The notes beneath the pieces are model-generated. The model was not told where the DNA came from and did no database searches. It saw only the letters and a list, made by a program, of their open reading frames with translations. The translations under genes and the position numbers were made by a program. Below, piece after piece: positions 34,458 through 43,479 of a stretch of 64,000 bases of DNA. Numbering within the stretch: position 1 is the stretch's first letter; each line of letters begins with the position of its first letter. Origin of the DNA: Bacteroidales bacterium (GTDB lineage: Bacteria; Bacteroidota; Bacteroidia; Bacteroidales; Muribaculaceae); NCBI GenBank assembly GCA_019416425.1, contig DXXK01000087.1, positions 13,877 through 77,876 on the forward strand, read 5' to 3'.

Positions 34458-35555
34458 TCAACGGACGATTCCGCGTTGGTCCAGTGCCTGTCGGTACCGC
34501 TGGGCGTTACGCAGATGCTCGTTGTAGTCGCTTGTGAAATTGTGTGTGCCGGAGAAGTTCTCTTTGGCACACATATATAGGTAATCGTTCGGTTTGGAAT
34601 TCAGGATTGATTCGACAGTATTGCGGCCTACGGTACGGATCGGGCCGGGCGGCAGTCCGGCGAACATGTATGTGTTGTACAGTGACTTGACCTTCAGGTC
34701 GGCTCCCTTGATGCGGCGGATGGTGAAGTCCCCCAATGCGAAGCGGATCGTAGGGTCGGACTGCAGCCTCATGCCTTTGTTCAGACGGTTAATGTATAGC
34801 CGTGCGATGTCTCCCTTTTCCGACGGGGCGTTGGTCTCCTCGTCGACTATACTGGCCAGTATCATTACTTCGACCGGTCTAAGCCCCAGTTCCTTGGCCT
34901 TGGCGGTATTTTCCTCGTTCCATAGACGCGCATAGTTGTCGCCGAGTTTGGCCAGCACCTGCTCGGGAGTGGCCGACCAATAGGCCTCGTATGAATCGTT
35001 TATAAATATAGCCATTGCGTTGTCGCGGCTCAGTCCATAGGTTTCCAGGAACTTAGGGTCGTATAGGACATTGCGTAGGGAGTCGGTCGAGAAATCGAAC
35101 TTCAAGGCTATCCGCTCCAGCATCCGGTCCATCGACCTGTAACCGTTCAGGGTAAACTTAGAAGGAGTCTGGGCTCCTGATGTTAGTTTCCTCATTGCCG
35201 ACAGCGCGTTGGAACCTTCGGGGATTTCATAGGCACCGTGACGCCGTGACATGTCTGTGTGGCGCATGCGTATCAGCCTCATTACTTTGGATGCGTAGTC
35301 TGGTCCGAACCTTTTGGTCAGGGAGTCGCTGACCATCTGTTGAGTGGCGTTGCGTGGAATCCTGACGATAGCGGTGTCTGGCGCGCCGACCATCACCATC
35401 GGGTACAGCGCGACCATTAAGCCAATCAGCAGCAATGCCAGGGCCAGCATAACATAGAGCATCCCCCGACCGGGATGACCGGTCCGGGGATGGTTTCTTT
35501 TCGATGTTACAGTGTGCCGTCCGGGCTTGTTTCTGTCCTCTGGACGTTGTGACAT
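34458..35555 (-). CDS. mltG: Endolytic murein transglycosylase
   Basis: A 365-residue inner-membrane enzyme that cuts nascent peptidoglycan strands and limits their length. A basic cytoplasmic tail of about 30 residues precedes one membrane helix (LYVMLALALLLIGLMVALYP). The YceG-like domain follows, with the catalytic glutamate in ILASIVDEETNAPSEKGDIA and the motifs LQSDPTIRFALG and FAGLPPGPIRTVGRNTVESIL. It starts two bases after the hpf stop and nine before the DUF4421 start, so it is operonic. Confidence 0.94.
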   Translation of the reverse strand: MSQRPEDRNKPGRHTVTSKRNHPRTGHPGRGMLYVMLALALLLIGLMVALYPMVMVGAPDTAIVRIPRNATQQMVSDSLTKRFGPDYASKVMRLIRMRHTDMSRRHGAYEIPEGSNALSAMRKLTSGAQTPSKFTLNGYRSMDRMLERIALKFDFSTDSLRNVLYDPKFLETYGLSRDNAMAIFINDSYEAYWSATPEQVLAKLGDNYARLWNEENTAKAKELGLRPVEVMILASIVDEETNAPSEKGDIARLYINRLNKGMRLQSDPTIRFALGDFTIRRIKGADLKVKSLYNTYMFAGLPPGPIRTVGRNTVESILNSKPNDYLYMCAKENFSGTHNFTSDYNEHLRNAQRYRQALDQRGIVR

Positions 35556-35557
35556 GA

Positions 35558-35851
35558 TCAGTTCTTGTCTTTATTCTTTTCCAACTGGGGCTCGAGTGCA
35601 GCGAGACAGAGATCCACTGCCTCCTCGAATGTATCGGCTATTTTCGATGCGTACAGGTCTCCGGACTTGGGGATTGCCAGTTTTACGGAGGCTTCCTTGT
35701 TCATGGCCGTTTCGGGCTTGACTACCTTCAGGGTTACTTCAGCGTCGGCGATTGCCTCGAAGCGACGCTCAAGTTTGTCGACTTTCTTGTTGATGAAGTT
35801 CACCAGCTTCTCCGTGATGTCGAAGTGGATGGCTTTGATTTTAGCTTCCAT
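35558..35851 (-). CDS. hpf: Ribosome hibernation factor, short HPF type
   Basis: A 97-residue S30AE-family protein that binds the decoding region of the 30S subunit and silences or dimerises ribosomes when growth slows. The sequence MEAKIKAIHFDITEKLVNFI, the lysine-rich KKVDKLERRFE helix and ASVKLAIPKSGDLYASK are typical. It is a short form with no C-terminal dimerisation domain, possibly a RaiA-like. First gene of the mltG string. A 7-bp hairpin (GAGCCGG 35867-35873 with CCGGCTC 35882-35888) lies just upstream of its start in the mRNA leader. Confidence 0.9.
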   Translation of the reverse strand: MEAKIKAIHFDITEKLVNFINKKVDKLERRFEAIADAEVTLKVVKPETAMNKEASVKLAIPKSGDLYASKIADTFEEAVDLCLAALEPQLEKNKDKN

Positions 35852-35951
35852 AGCGATGAGTTTTAGGAGCCGGAGTTGTTGCCGGCTCTGGTTCGTTCAA
35901 TCGGTCGCCTGCCGTTTCCGTCAGGAATCCTTACGGTTCCGGTTGCGTTTA

Positions 35952-35959
35952 CAAAGATA
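35952..35959 (-). promoter_or_regulatory. Promoter -7 element of the hpf operon
   Basis: TATCTTTG on the minus strand, about 100 bases upstream of the hpf start. TTTG copies lie near but at 15 bases, shorter than the usual spacing. Confidence 0.55.
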
Positions 35960-36032
35960 ACAAAAAAATCGTTACAAAAGTCAATTGCAAGCCAAAAAAA
36001 TCAAAACACGGCCCACAAATGCGACATAGCGT

Positions 36033-37175
36033 CTATTGGTCGAGCTCATTGTAGATTTCCATATGCTTTTCCACAACATTCTTGATGGAAAAGTCACGTT
36101 CCGCTATCCGGCGCGCCTCTATGCCCATGCGCACCCGCAGGTTATAGTCATTGATCAGGATCTCCAGCTTCTCAGCCAGTGCGTCGCTGTTTTTTATTGG
36201 AATCAGGAATCCGTTGACGCCATCCTCCACGGTATCCCTGCAACCCACGGAATCGGTGGTGACGATGGGACGTCCCACGGCGTTGGCTTCAATGAGAGAC
36301 TTAGGCAGTCCTTCGCGATAGTAGCTTGGCAATACGACTATCGAGGATTCGGAGAGAAGTCTCTTGACATCATTGCGTTGACCGAGCCATTGGATGTACT
36401 TGCCATCGCAATATGACTGCAATTCCTGTCTGCTCAGGGTCTTGGGGTTGGGATGTACATCTCCGATCAGAAGGAATTCCACACGGTCTTTGTATCTGTC
36501 CCTTAGTTTGGCCGCAGCCTCGATCACTACGCGTACACCTTTTTCCTCGATCATCCGTCCGGTAAACGCAATCTTGATTTTCCCTTCGGTAGGCATCGGG
36601 GCAAAGGCGTAATCGTCCAGGTCTATGCCGGAACCTTTGATAAACCGTTTCTGTCCGGGCCTTACGACTCCATGCGACATCAACACGCGCTCGTCGTCGT
36701 GGTTCTGGAAGATTATCCTGACCTTGTCCCGGTTCATGCCCCATTTGATGAACTTCAGCACAATCCGGCCCATTAGGGACTGCTCGTTGGCGAAGAGCGT
36801 TCCCAGGCCGCTTACGGCATTGACTATCCCCTTGACATGATTATGGCGCGCGGCCAGAGTCCCCCATAGGATTATCTTGACCCCGACATGATGGAAAATA
36901 GCGTCTCTGTTCTTGCTGTAGAGTGAATCAAGGAATCTTAAGGTCCTGAGTTCATGGACGAGTCTTTTACCGGTGGAATTCATCGGCAGATTAATGAAGT
37001 TCAAACCAAGATCCTCGATTTTCTTCCTGTCTCCAGTGTCGCGTGTCACAATGGTGACGTCCCAGCCGGCATTCCTGGCAGCCAATGCGATGTATTTCCT
37101 GTGTGACAGGAAAAACCAATCATGATTAACTACGATAAATAGTCTTTTCATATCTGCATTATGATTGGGGGTCAT
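36033..37175 (-). CDS. Family 4 glycosyltransferase
   Basis: A 380-residue GT-B glycosyltransferase related to PglA and CapM-type enzymes that extend surface oligosaccharides on lipid carriers. Visible features: N-terminal domain with VVNHDWFFLSHRKYIALAA, a central donor-domain start KIKIAFTGRMIEEKGVRVVIEAAA, and the nucleotide-sugar motif VLPSYYREGLPKSLIEANAVGRPIVTT, including the E-x7-E pattern. The ATG start overlaps the preceding glycosyltransferase stop by four bases (ATGA), so they are coupled; an alternative start at 37151 begins at the Rossmann strand. Confidence 0.9.
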   Translation of the reverse strand: MTPNHNADMKRLFIVVNHDWFFLSHRKYIALAARNAGWDVTIVTRDTGDRKKIEDLGLNFINLPMNSTGKRLVHELRTLRFLDSLYSKNRDAIFHHVGVKIILWGTLAARHNHVKGIVNAVSGLGTLFANEQSLMGRIVLKFIKWGMNRDKVRIIFQNHDDERVLMSHGVVRPGQKRFIKGSGIDLDDYAFAPMPTEGKIKIAFTGRMIEEKGVRVVIEAAAKLRDRYKDRVEFLLIGDVHPNPKTLSRQELQSYCDGKYIQWLGQRNDVKRLLSESSIVVLPSYYREGLPKSLIEANAVGRPIVTTDSVGCRDTVEDGVNGFLIPIKNSDALAEKLEILINDYNLRVRMGIEARRIAERDFSIKNVVEKHMEIYNELDQ

Positions 37176-38278
37176 CGTAACACATCGGTCACCAACTCAT
37201 TCCATTTCCGCCTGTTGGTTTCGTATGAATAGTTTTCAGCCCATTGGCCGAACGCCTTGATTGAGGTCTCGGCATATTCCCGAGCAGTGGTGGGTAATTG
37301 ATTCAGGACCTCGAGCCATTGGTCGCATTCCAGAGCTCTTGTCTTGAACCCGAATCCAGGCTGGATGATCTCATTGTTCACACCTATTGCAGATCCGACG
37401 ACTGGAAGACCAATTGACAGATACTGAATAAGCTTGAAACCACCCTTGTAGCGGTTGAACAGCTTGTCGGATAAAGGCATGATGCCAAAATGTGCTTTCT
37501 TCATTTCCTCTATAGCAACGGCTCGGGTCCATTTAATATTGTTTAAACGGAAATATGTTGGGTTATATTCCAAGGGATGATTGCACACCACCGTAAGCGA
37601 CACCTTCTTTTTATCCCCGAGTCCCGAGGCGAAATTCTCGATAGCGTGGCAGATCCCTTTTACATACGGCAGGCTTACTGCAGTACCGACCCATATCAGG
37701 CGGACCTCGTTACGGAGAGTGTCGAGACGCTGCAGGATAAGGTCATTCCCGAACATCCGGTACATATCCCTGTCGGTTGTAGGAAGTACTATGGCCTTGT
37801 GACGGAACTCCTCGCGCAGCATTTCTATGTTTGCTTGGCCTGCGACGACTATGTGGCTTGCCAATGAGCTGAGCCAGTCGAAATGCTTGCGCGTTATTTC
37901 CCTGGTGTCGATGATGTTGTCGTCATAGTCCCAGATGATTCTGGTGCCTCGACTGGCCATGTGGTTCAGCATCAGCCGATAGGATGGAGGCGTGACCCTG
38001 GTGATGAGTCCTCGTGACAATATCAGGACATCGGGAGCGTCGATGCAATCCGACAGCAAATCGAAGAATCTCCTCAGATACATGTATATAAAAACGAATG
38101 CCTTGAAATACAGAGGCTTCTTGGATAACGGCATCCACTTGGAGTATTGCCTGCTGGTAAGTTTGATGCGCTTTCTGATTCTATGACCGCTGTTGTCGAA
38201 ATACTGAAACAATCTATAATAAGAGCTTCCGGAAACTTCCCCGGCAATTGTATAAAGTGAGATTTTTGCTGTTTTCAT
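37172..38278 (-). CDS. Glycosyltransferase, GT-B fold
   Basis: A 368-residue protein that probably works with the following glycosyltransferase. It lacks the perfect GT4 motif but has the family features: an N-terminal strand and loop with GEVSGSSYYRLFQYF, LILSRGLITRVTPPSYRLML in the middle of the first domain, an asparagine/aspartate-rich IIWDYDDNIID, and KGGFKLIQYLSIGLPVVGSAIGVNNE near the donor site. Family membership is good, acceptor unknown. It lies 39 bases after xerC on the same strand. Confidence 0.85.
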   Translation of the reverse strand: MKTAKISLYTIAGEVSGSSYYRLFQYFDNSGHRIRKRIKLTSRQYSKWMPLSKKPLYFKAFVFIYMYLRRFFDLLSDCIDAPDVLILSRGLITRVTPPSYRLMLNHMASRGTRIIWDYDDNIIDTREITRKHFDWLSSLASHIVVAGQANIEMLREEFRHKAIVLPTTDRDMYRMFGNDLILQRLDTLRNEVRLIWVGTAVSLPYVKGICHAIENFASGLGDKKKVSLTVVCNHPLEYNPTYFRLNNIKWTRAVAIEEMKKAHFGIMPLSDKLFNRYKGGFKLIQYLSIGLPVVGSAIGVNNEIIQPGFGFKTRALECDQWLEVLNQLPTTAREYAETSIKAFGQWAENYSYETNRRKWNELVTDVLR

Positions 38279-38317
38279 AATCAGTCAGGTTAGGTGCCTG
38301 TACGCGGCGATCTGAGG

Positions 38318-39214
38318 TCATTGCTTCTTGCGGCTGCGGGGATGAGCGTTGTCATATGCCTGCCGCAACTCGGCGGAGGATAGGTGGGTGTAGATCTGAG
38401 TGGTGCTGAGCGAAGCGTGTCCCAACAGTTCCCTGACGGCATCCAGATTTGCTCCGTTTGCCAGCAGGGCCGTGGCGAAGGAGTGGCGGAGTATATGTGG
38501 ACTGCGGCGTGCGGCGGACGTCCCTGCCAACGCGGCGTGGATAGTGTCGTAGAGGATATGCGGGCTAATCGGCCCGTGAGGGCCTGCCATGATTGTACGC
38601 GGGGCAGGAAGATTGGGATAGCGTTCGTCGCGCATCCTACTGACCTTGAGGATTTCCTGCACCAGGGAATCCGGAACCGGAAGGATCCGTTCCTTTCTGC
38701 CTTTGCCGGTGACACGCAATTCATGACCGTTGTCCGATGGACGCAGGTCTGAGTCGGTCAGAGCGAGCAGTTCCGCCTGACGCAGTCCGAGACTGTACAT
38801 CATGTTTATTGCCAGATGTGAGCGTGCGGCGTGATAGTCTTCGCCTGGTTCGATGTCCAGAAGCTGCTCCAGTTCCGGAGCCTTGACTATGTCCGGCAGG
38901 TGCCGGGGCAATTTGGCGAGTATGATGTCTTCGGCCGGGTTTGCATTTAACCGGCCCGTGCGCATGGCCCATCGGAACAGTGCGCGGAGGGACTGTGTCT
39001 TGCGTCGTATGGAAGCGGCCCCTATGCCCTGCGCCGCGATTGTCCCCAGCCAGTCGCGGATGTCGTTGGCTGTCACGGCACCTGGATGCAGCAGGGTGTC
39101 GGAATCCGAGCTCACCCATGCGGCGAACTGCTTGATGTCGCGTATGTACGCACTCACAGTATTCTCGCTGCGGTTGGCCTCAAGCAGCAGGTATTTCTCG
39201 AATTCGTCAATCAT
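38318..39214 (-). CDS. xerC: Tyrosine recombinase XerC/XerD-like
   Basis: A 298-residue site-specific recombinase that resolves chromosome dimers at dif. The N-terminal SAM-like domain (EFEKYLLLEANRSENTVSAYI) binds DNA. The catalytic residues are visible: R in YSLGLRQAELLAL, K in VTGKGRKERI, the H-x-x-R box HILRHSFATALL, H in LGHASLSTTQ, and the nucleophile Y in IYTHLS. The ATG at 39214 is used; the in-frame codon at 39220 is GTG. It lies downstream of rpsU, an association seen in other Bacteroidales, and has no element-like flanks, so it is the chromosomal resolvase and not a mobile integrase. Confidence 0.9.
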   Translation of the reverse strand: MIDEFEKYLLLEANRSENTVSAYIRDIKQFAAWVSSDSDTLLHPGAVTANDIRDWLGTIAAQGIGAASIRRKTQSLRALFRWAMRTGRLNANPAEDIILAKLPRHLPDIVKAPELEQLLDIEPGEDYHAARSHLAINMMYSLGLRQAELLALTDSDLRPSDNGHELRVTGKGRKERILPVPDSLVQEILKVSRMRDERYPNLPAPRTIMAGPHGPISPHILYDTIHAALAGTSAARRSPHILRHSFATALLANGANLDAVRELLGHASLSTTQIYTHLSSAELRQAYDNAHPRSRKKQ

Positions 39215-39268
39215 AAACACTTGCTTGCTGACATGTACCTGGGTTCAGCGACTATCAGGCACAACAAT

Positions 39269-39296
39269 ACGGTACGGGTCGTACGACCCATACCGT
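39269..39296 (-). terminator. Hairpin after rpsU
   Basis: ACGGTACGGGTC (39269-39280) pairs with GACCCATACCGT (39285-39296), one mismatch, GTAC loop. The T-run on the minus strand is weak, so read-through into xerC is likely. Confidence 0.55.
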
Positions 39297-39326
39297 TGAT
39301 ATGTCTCGTCGTAGAGGTGATGGCGA

Positions 39327-39518
39327 TTACTGCTCGGCCTGACGCAGCTGCTGTACGTAAATGGCCTTGACCATCTTCTTGCGGTTGGTTACCGAAGGCT
39401 TCTCGAAAGCCTGACGGCTGCGCAGCTCGCGGATGATGCCGGTCTTCTCGAATTTACGCTTGAATTTCTTGAGGGCTTTCTCAATGTTCTCGCCTTCCTT
39501 TACTTGTACGATAATCAT
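39327..39518 (-). CDS. rpsU: Ribosomal protein S21
   Basis: A 63-residue basic protein of the 30S subunit that helps messenger binding. The start MIIVQVKEGENIEKALKKFK is the family's N-terminus; an in-frame ATG at 39554 would add 12 residues absent from other S21 proteins. The arginine/lysine-rich tail is normal. It has a consensus promoter and is first of rpsU-xerC. In Bacteroidetes S21 is of particular interest because some members hide the anti-Shine-Dalgarno sequence with help from S21. Confidence 0.93.
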   Translation of the reverse strand: MIIVQVKEGENIEKALKKFKRKFEKTGIIRELRSRQAFEKPSVTNRKKMVKAIYVQQLRQAEQ

Positions 39519-39593
39519 GTCTTGATTTTCTATTTTATTGGTTTTTATTCTCATTCACTGCCCTCGGTTTACATACCGGGTGCAAAAGCGTTG

Positions 39594-39624
39594 CAAAATT
39601 ACAATTAGTTTATGGAATGACAAA
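39594..39624 (-). promoter_or_regulatory. Promoter of rpsU
   Basis: On the minus strand TTTG (39621-39624), 19 bases, TAATTTTG (39594-39601): exact consensus, about 75 bases before rpsU. Confidence 0.82.
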
Positions 39625-39726
39625 ATTTTTGGGTCATTTTATGCTAATTCTCATGCAAAAAACTAAATTTAGGCCCAAATTTGCCATTGCAACGCATTCA
39701 CGAGCGGGCAACAACCAACCTGAATG

Positions 39727-40299
39727 TCATTTCCCTTCCTCGGCGCGGACCTCTATTTCGTTTTCGCGAAGTTCCTCGTGCGGAGTGTCGGTGAACCATT
39801 TGGAATACATGAGGTAGTTGTGTGCGATCTTTATGTTCATTTCCTTGGCCTTTTCGGGCTCAACCATCTTGATGAATCTGGCTGGAGCTCCGGCCCACAT
39901 CTCGTGCGCTCCGATCTTTGTACGGCTCAGCACCACCGATCCGGCAGCCACCAGGGCTCCTTCGCCCACCTCGGCGTCATCCATCACGATGGCTCCCATG
40001 CCGATCAGGGCGTAGTCGTGGATTTTGGCTCCGTGGATCACCACGTTATGGCCTATCGATACGTCGTCGCCAATCTCGATGGTGGATTTCTGGTAGAGAG
40101 TATGCAGGACAGACCCGTCCTGGATATTGACGCGGTTACCGATGGTGATTGTATTTACATCGCCGCGCAGTACGGTGCCGAACCAGATGCTGCACTGGTC
40201 GCCCATGGTGACGTCGCCTATGATAGCGGCGTTGTCGGCCAGAAAGCAGTCCTTGCCGATCACGGGTGTAAAGCCCCGAACGCTTTTAATTAATGCCAT
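39727..40299 (-). CDS. Gamma-carbonic anhydrase-like hexapeptide protein
   Basis: A 190-residue left-handed beta-helix protein of the gamma-carbonic anhydrase/YrdA group. The hexapeptide coils (CFLADNAAIIGDVTMGDQ, RVNIQDGSVLHT, GHNVVIHGAKI, ALIGMGAIV) include metal-ligand histidines H(x)n in SVLHTL, IGHNVVIHG. The start at 40299 begins MALIKSVRGFTPVIG, as in homologues; the in-frame ATG at 40389 would add 30 unusual residues. Whether it hydrates CO2 or has another role cannot be read from the sequence. Confidence 0.88.
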   Translation of the reverse strand: MALIKSVRGFTPVIGKDCFLADNAAIIGDVTMGDQCSIWFGTVLRGDVNTITIGNRVNIQDGSVLHTLYQKSTIEIGDDVSIGHNVVIHGAKIHDYALIGMGAIVMDDAEVGEGALVAAGSVVLSRTKIGAHEMWAGAPARFIKMVEPEKAKEMNIKIAHNYLMYSKWFTDTPHEELRENEIEVRAEEGK

Positions 40300-40337
40300 A
40301 AGGTATTGTAGTTGTATTTTAGGTTTGTATTTTGAAT

Positions 40338-41417
40338 TCAAGTCAAGGACTTGTATAATTCCAAATGCCTGTCGGCGCATTTCTGCCATGAGAACTGCGT
40401 GGCCCGGATGTAGCCTTTGGCGCAGAGTTCCTGACGTAAAGAATCATCTTGAATCATGGTTTCCAGCGCGTTGGCTATGGATTCGACGTCCTTTGGGTCG
40501 AAGTATAGGCTTGCGTCTCCGCCGATTTCCGGGAAACAGCTGGCGTCGGCAATGGTGGTTGGGCAGCCGTTGGCCATGGCTTCTAGAATAGGCATGCCGA
40601 AACCTTCGTACAACGACGGGAAGACGAAAAACAATGCGTCGCGATACAGCCGATTCAGCGTCACCTCATCGGCCGTCACTACCTGCATCCTGTCGGCGAT
40701 GCCAAGTTGCGCGAACAGTTCCTGCTCATCCCTGGAGAACGGTTTGCGTGTACATACCACCTTGAGTCCCGGGAATTTAGAGGCTATGGCTCCGAATCCC
40801 TTGATGAAGTTGGTGAAGTTCTTGAAACGGTGACGCATCCCAACATATAATATATATGGCTCGGCGATGACTCGGCTCTCGAGTCCTTTGGGAATCGAAG
40901 GGATGTCTATGCCATGGTGAATCACGGTTATTTTCTTATCGTCCAGGTCGAAGTATTTCAGCATGTCGTTGCGAGTGTTCTGGCTTATGGCTATGATTGC
41001 ATCGGCGCGTTGCAGTGACTTCCTCTGCAGACGTATCATGCGTGGATTATAGTCATATTCCGTCACGAAGTTCGTGTCGTGGTAGGTGGTGACCATCGGC
41101 TTGTCCTTGATTGCCTTGAACAGGTAGGTGCCGAAATCGGTCTGGTGCACCACATCGTAAACATCCCGCCTCATTGCCATAATGGAATGATGGTTGCCAA
41201 GTCTTGACATGATCTTGCCCTTTCCACGGAAGTCCCGGCCGGGAAGGAAAGGTGTCATTCTGAACAGCCCATGATGACGCGCGTATTCGTTGTTGGACAG
41301 CCATGCCGTTATGGTCCAGCTGTCGGCGGGGAGTCTGCTGATCACTTCGGCGAAGTATTTTGATACTCCGCCGAAGACTTGCGAGGTGAAGATCTGATGG
41401 TCGAACAGGACTTTCAT
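40338..41417 (-). CDS. Family 4 glycosyltransferase
   Basis: A 359-residue GT-B enzyme of the group 1/family 4 type (mannosyltransferase-like). Visible: FGGVSKYFAEVISRL near the N-terminus, then HGIDIPSIPKG and EPYILYVGMRHRFKNFTNFIKGF at the start of the donor domain, and the motif FVFPSLYEGFGMPILEAMANGCPTT with the E-x7-E pattern. It overlaps the Xaa-Pro aminopeptidase stop by four bases and is expressed with it. The polysaccharide it helps build is not identified. Confidence 0.92.
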   Translation of the reverse strand: MKVLFDHQIFTSQVFGGVSKYFAEVISRLPADSWTITAWLSNNEYARHHGLFRMTPFLPGRDFRGKGKIMSRLGNHHSIMAMRRDVYDVVHQTDFGTYLFKAIKDKPMVTTYHDTNFVTEYDYNPRMIRLQRKSLQRADAIIAISQNTRNDMLKYFDLDDKKITVIHHGIDIPSIPKGLESRVIAEPYILYVGMRHRFKNFTNFIKGFGAIASKFPGLKVVCTRKPFSRDEQELFAQLGIADRMQVVTADEVTLNRLYRDALFFVFPSLYEGFGMPILEAMANGCPTTIADASCFPEIGGDASLYFDPKDVESIANALETMIQDDSLRQELCAKGYIRATQFSWQKCADRHLELYKSLT

Positions 41418-43210
41418 GACTTGGCAAGTGTACGGGTCTTGTCAGCCAACCATGCCGCTTCGTCGGGTGTGAGGAAGTGAGTCAGCGTGTCGTGCACGGT
41501 CTTGTGGTAGTCGTTGATCCAGCGTATCTCGTCGTCGGTCATGATGGAGGTGTCCATCAGCGCCAGGTCGAACGGGAACAGGGTCAAGGGCTCGAACTCC
41601 AGGAAGTGACCGAACTCGGTGGTCATAGCGTCCTTGCAGAGAATCAGGTTCTCGCAGCGGATTCCATACTTGTCGGTAAGGTAGAGTCCGGGCTCGTCGC
41701 TTTGGAGCATGCCGGGTTCCAGCGGGGTGGGATTGGGGTTAAGGCGGATGCTCTGCGGGCCCTCGTGGCAGTTTATGAAGAAGCCGACGCCGTGTCCGGT
41801 GCCGTGGAAGTATGCTTTGCCTTCATGCCACAGGAATTGCAGCGCCAGTACGTTCAGTTGGTGTCCGGTGGTGCCGGCCGGGAAGACGGCGTTGCTCAGC
41901 GCTATGTGACCTTTCATCACCAGCGTGAAGTCGTGTTTCTGCTCGGCTGTGGGAGTGCCAAGGGCTATGGTTCTGGTTATGTCGGTTGTGCCATATATAT
42001 ATTGGCCTCCTGAATCTACCAGCAGCAGGCCGTTGCCCTCGATGGTGACGTCGGTTTCGGGAGTGGCCTCGTAGTGGACAATTGCGCCATGTCCGTTCCA
42101 TCCGATGATGGGTGCGAAGCTCTCGTCCACGCAGCTGGGGTCGGCCAGGCGCAGCTCGCGCAGACGTTTGCCCAGCTCCACTTCCGTCAGCTTGCCGTCG
42201 GGATACTCCTTCTCTACCATCATGAAGAACTTGGTCAGCGCCACGCCATCCTTGACCATGGCGGTGCGGATGCTGTTGATCATGGAGTCGTTCTTGATGC
42301 TCTTGAGTTTGGCTACAGCCGAGCCTCCGAACACCGGAGTGCATCCCACGTGATCGAAGATGCCCCGGGCGGTCTTCTCGGGATCCAGCAGCAATCGGGT
42401 GGTCTTGGGCAGCTGGGTCACGAAGTCGATGACGGAGTCGTAGGGGCGTGTCTCGATGTTGTATCTGCTTAGGTGTGTCTTGACTTCCGGAGTGAGCTTG
42501 TCGTCATCGATGAACAACACGCGTGTGTGGTCGTCGATGTAGAGGAAGGATACGAATACCGGACTGAATGCGATGTCGTTGGCTGTGCGCAGGTTTGTGG
42601 CCCAGGCGATGTCGTCGAGGCTTGAGATCAGGATGGCGTTGGCCAGCTCGGGCTTTACGGCTTCCATGACGGCTTCCATCTTGCTGTTGACGTCGACGCC
42701 CACAAGGTTCTCGTCATGTATGAACAGCGGGTTCTTGGGACGGTCTGGCCGCTCGGGGTATATGTAGTCGAATAAGCGGAAGTCGGTGTCGAGTTTGACG
42801 CCGTTGTCATTGAGCTCCTGTTGCAAACGCTGTGCGTAGCTGACGCTGAAGGTCATTCCGTCGATGCCGACGGTCTGGTCCTTCTTAGTATGCTCCACCA
42901 GCCAGTCGATCAGGTTGACGGCGTTGGGGCCGTCCTCCTCCATCATGCGGAAGCCGGTGTCGCGGAGCTGGTCAGTGGCCTGGAGGAAGTAACGTGAGTC
43001 GGTCCATACCAGAGCGTCATCTGGCAGAACCACGGCAGTGCCGTTGGTGCCGTTGACAGACCAGAACCCGGTGAGCCATTCGCGGCCACGCCAGTGTGCC
43101 GGGGGATTTTCGCTCTGGTGCGGATCCGTACCGGAGATGACGCAGGCGTCAATGCCGTGCTCCTTCATGGCCTGACGCAGCTTGGTCAGGTATTCAAAAT
43201 TCTTCTTCAT
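41414..43210 (-). CDS. Xaa-Pro aminopeptidase (M24B)
   Basis: A 598-residue metallopeptidase that removes an N-terminal residue before proline. It has the three-domain form: two creatinase-like N-terminal domains (to about residue 300) and a pita-bread catalytic domain. Metal ligands are visible: D in LLVDSGGQYIYGTTDITRT (both Asp), H in GTGHGVGFF, E in DEPGLYL and E in RCENLILC. The start at 43210 follows the promoter element; the in-frame ATG at 43336 lies upstream of it. It is the first gene of a unit with the glycosyltransferase. Confidence 0.93.
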   Translation of the reverse strand: MKKNFEYLTKLRQAMKEHGIDACVISGTDPHQSENPPAHWRGREWLTGFWSVNGTNGTAVVLPDDALVWTDSRYFLQATDQLRDTGFRMMEEDGPNAVNLIDWLVEHTKKDQTVGIDGMTFSVSYAQRLQQELNDNGVKLDTDFRLFDYIYPERPDRPKNPLFIHDENLVGVDVNSKMEAVMEAVKPELANAILISSLDDIAWATNLRTANDIAFSPVFVSFLYIDDHTRVLFIDDDKLTPEVKTHLSRYNIETRPYDSVIDFVTQLPKTTRLLLDPEKTARGIFDHVGCTPVFGGSAVAKLKSIKNDSMINSIRTAMVKDGVALTKFFMMVEKEYPDGKLTEVELGKRLRELRLADPSCVDESFAPIIGWNGHGAIVHYEATPETDVTIEGNGLLLVDSGGQYIYGTTDITRTIALGTPTAEQKHDFTLVMKGHIALSNAVFPAGTTGHQLNVLALQFLWHEGKAYFHGTGHGVGFFINCHEGPQSIRLNPNPTPLEPGMLQSDEPGLYLTDKYGIRCENLILCKDAMTTEFGHFLEFEPLTLFPFDLALMDTSIMTDDEIRWINDYHKTVHDTLTHFLTPDEAAWLADKTRTLAKS

Positions 43211-43260
43211 GATTTTCTGTATCAAGGTTTCTTTCTGAAGATGTTTCCACAACTTCCATG

Positions 43261-43292
43261 CAAATTTAGCAAAATCCTTTTTATTTAACAAG
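43261..43292 (-). promoter_or_regulatory. Promoter of the aminopeptidase gene
   Basis: On the minus strand CTTG (43289-43292), 20 bases, TAAATTTG (43261-43268), about 50 bases before the start codon. Confidence 0.65.
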
Positions 43293-43479
43293 GATGGTTG
43301 CAACTTGTATCGGATTACGGTGGGATTTCTTTCCAAAATTGCATTTTATTGCACATATAGCTGACAATCCGGGGAGACTTCCGGCGGCTGGAAGGCATGC
43401 TCGGAATTCCTCTTGTAGACGTAATAATGGCCATTTTGATATTTTTTCGGCATTTCGGTTGCAATTTCTCGCAATAATA

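Noticed and set aside
38318..39214. Tyrosine recombinase as sign of a mobile element
   Set aside because: Its length, its position after rpsU and the absence of flanking element genes fit the chromosomal XerC/XerD.
36033..41417. Treating the glycosyltransferases, EpsG-like protein and epimerase as one polysaccharide locus
   Set aside because: They are spread over 23 kb on both strands, separated by housekeeping genes; no Wzx-type flippase or initiating transferase is present.
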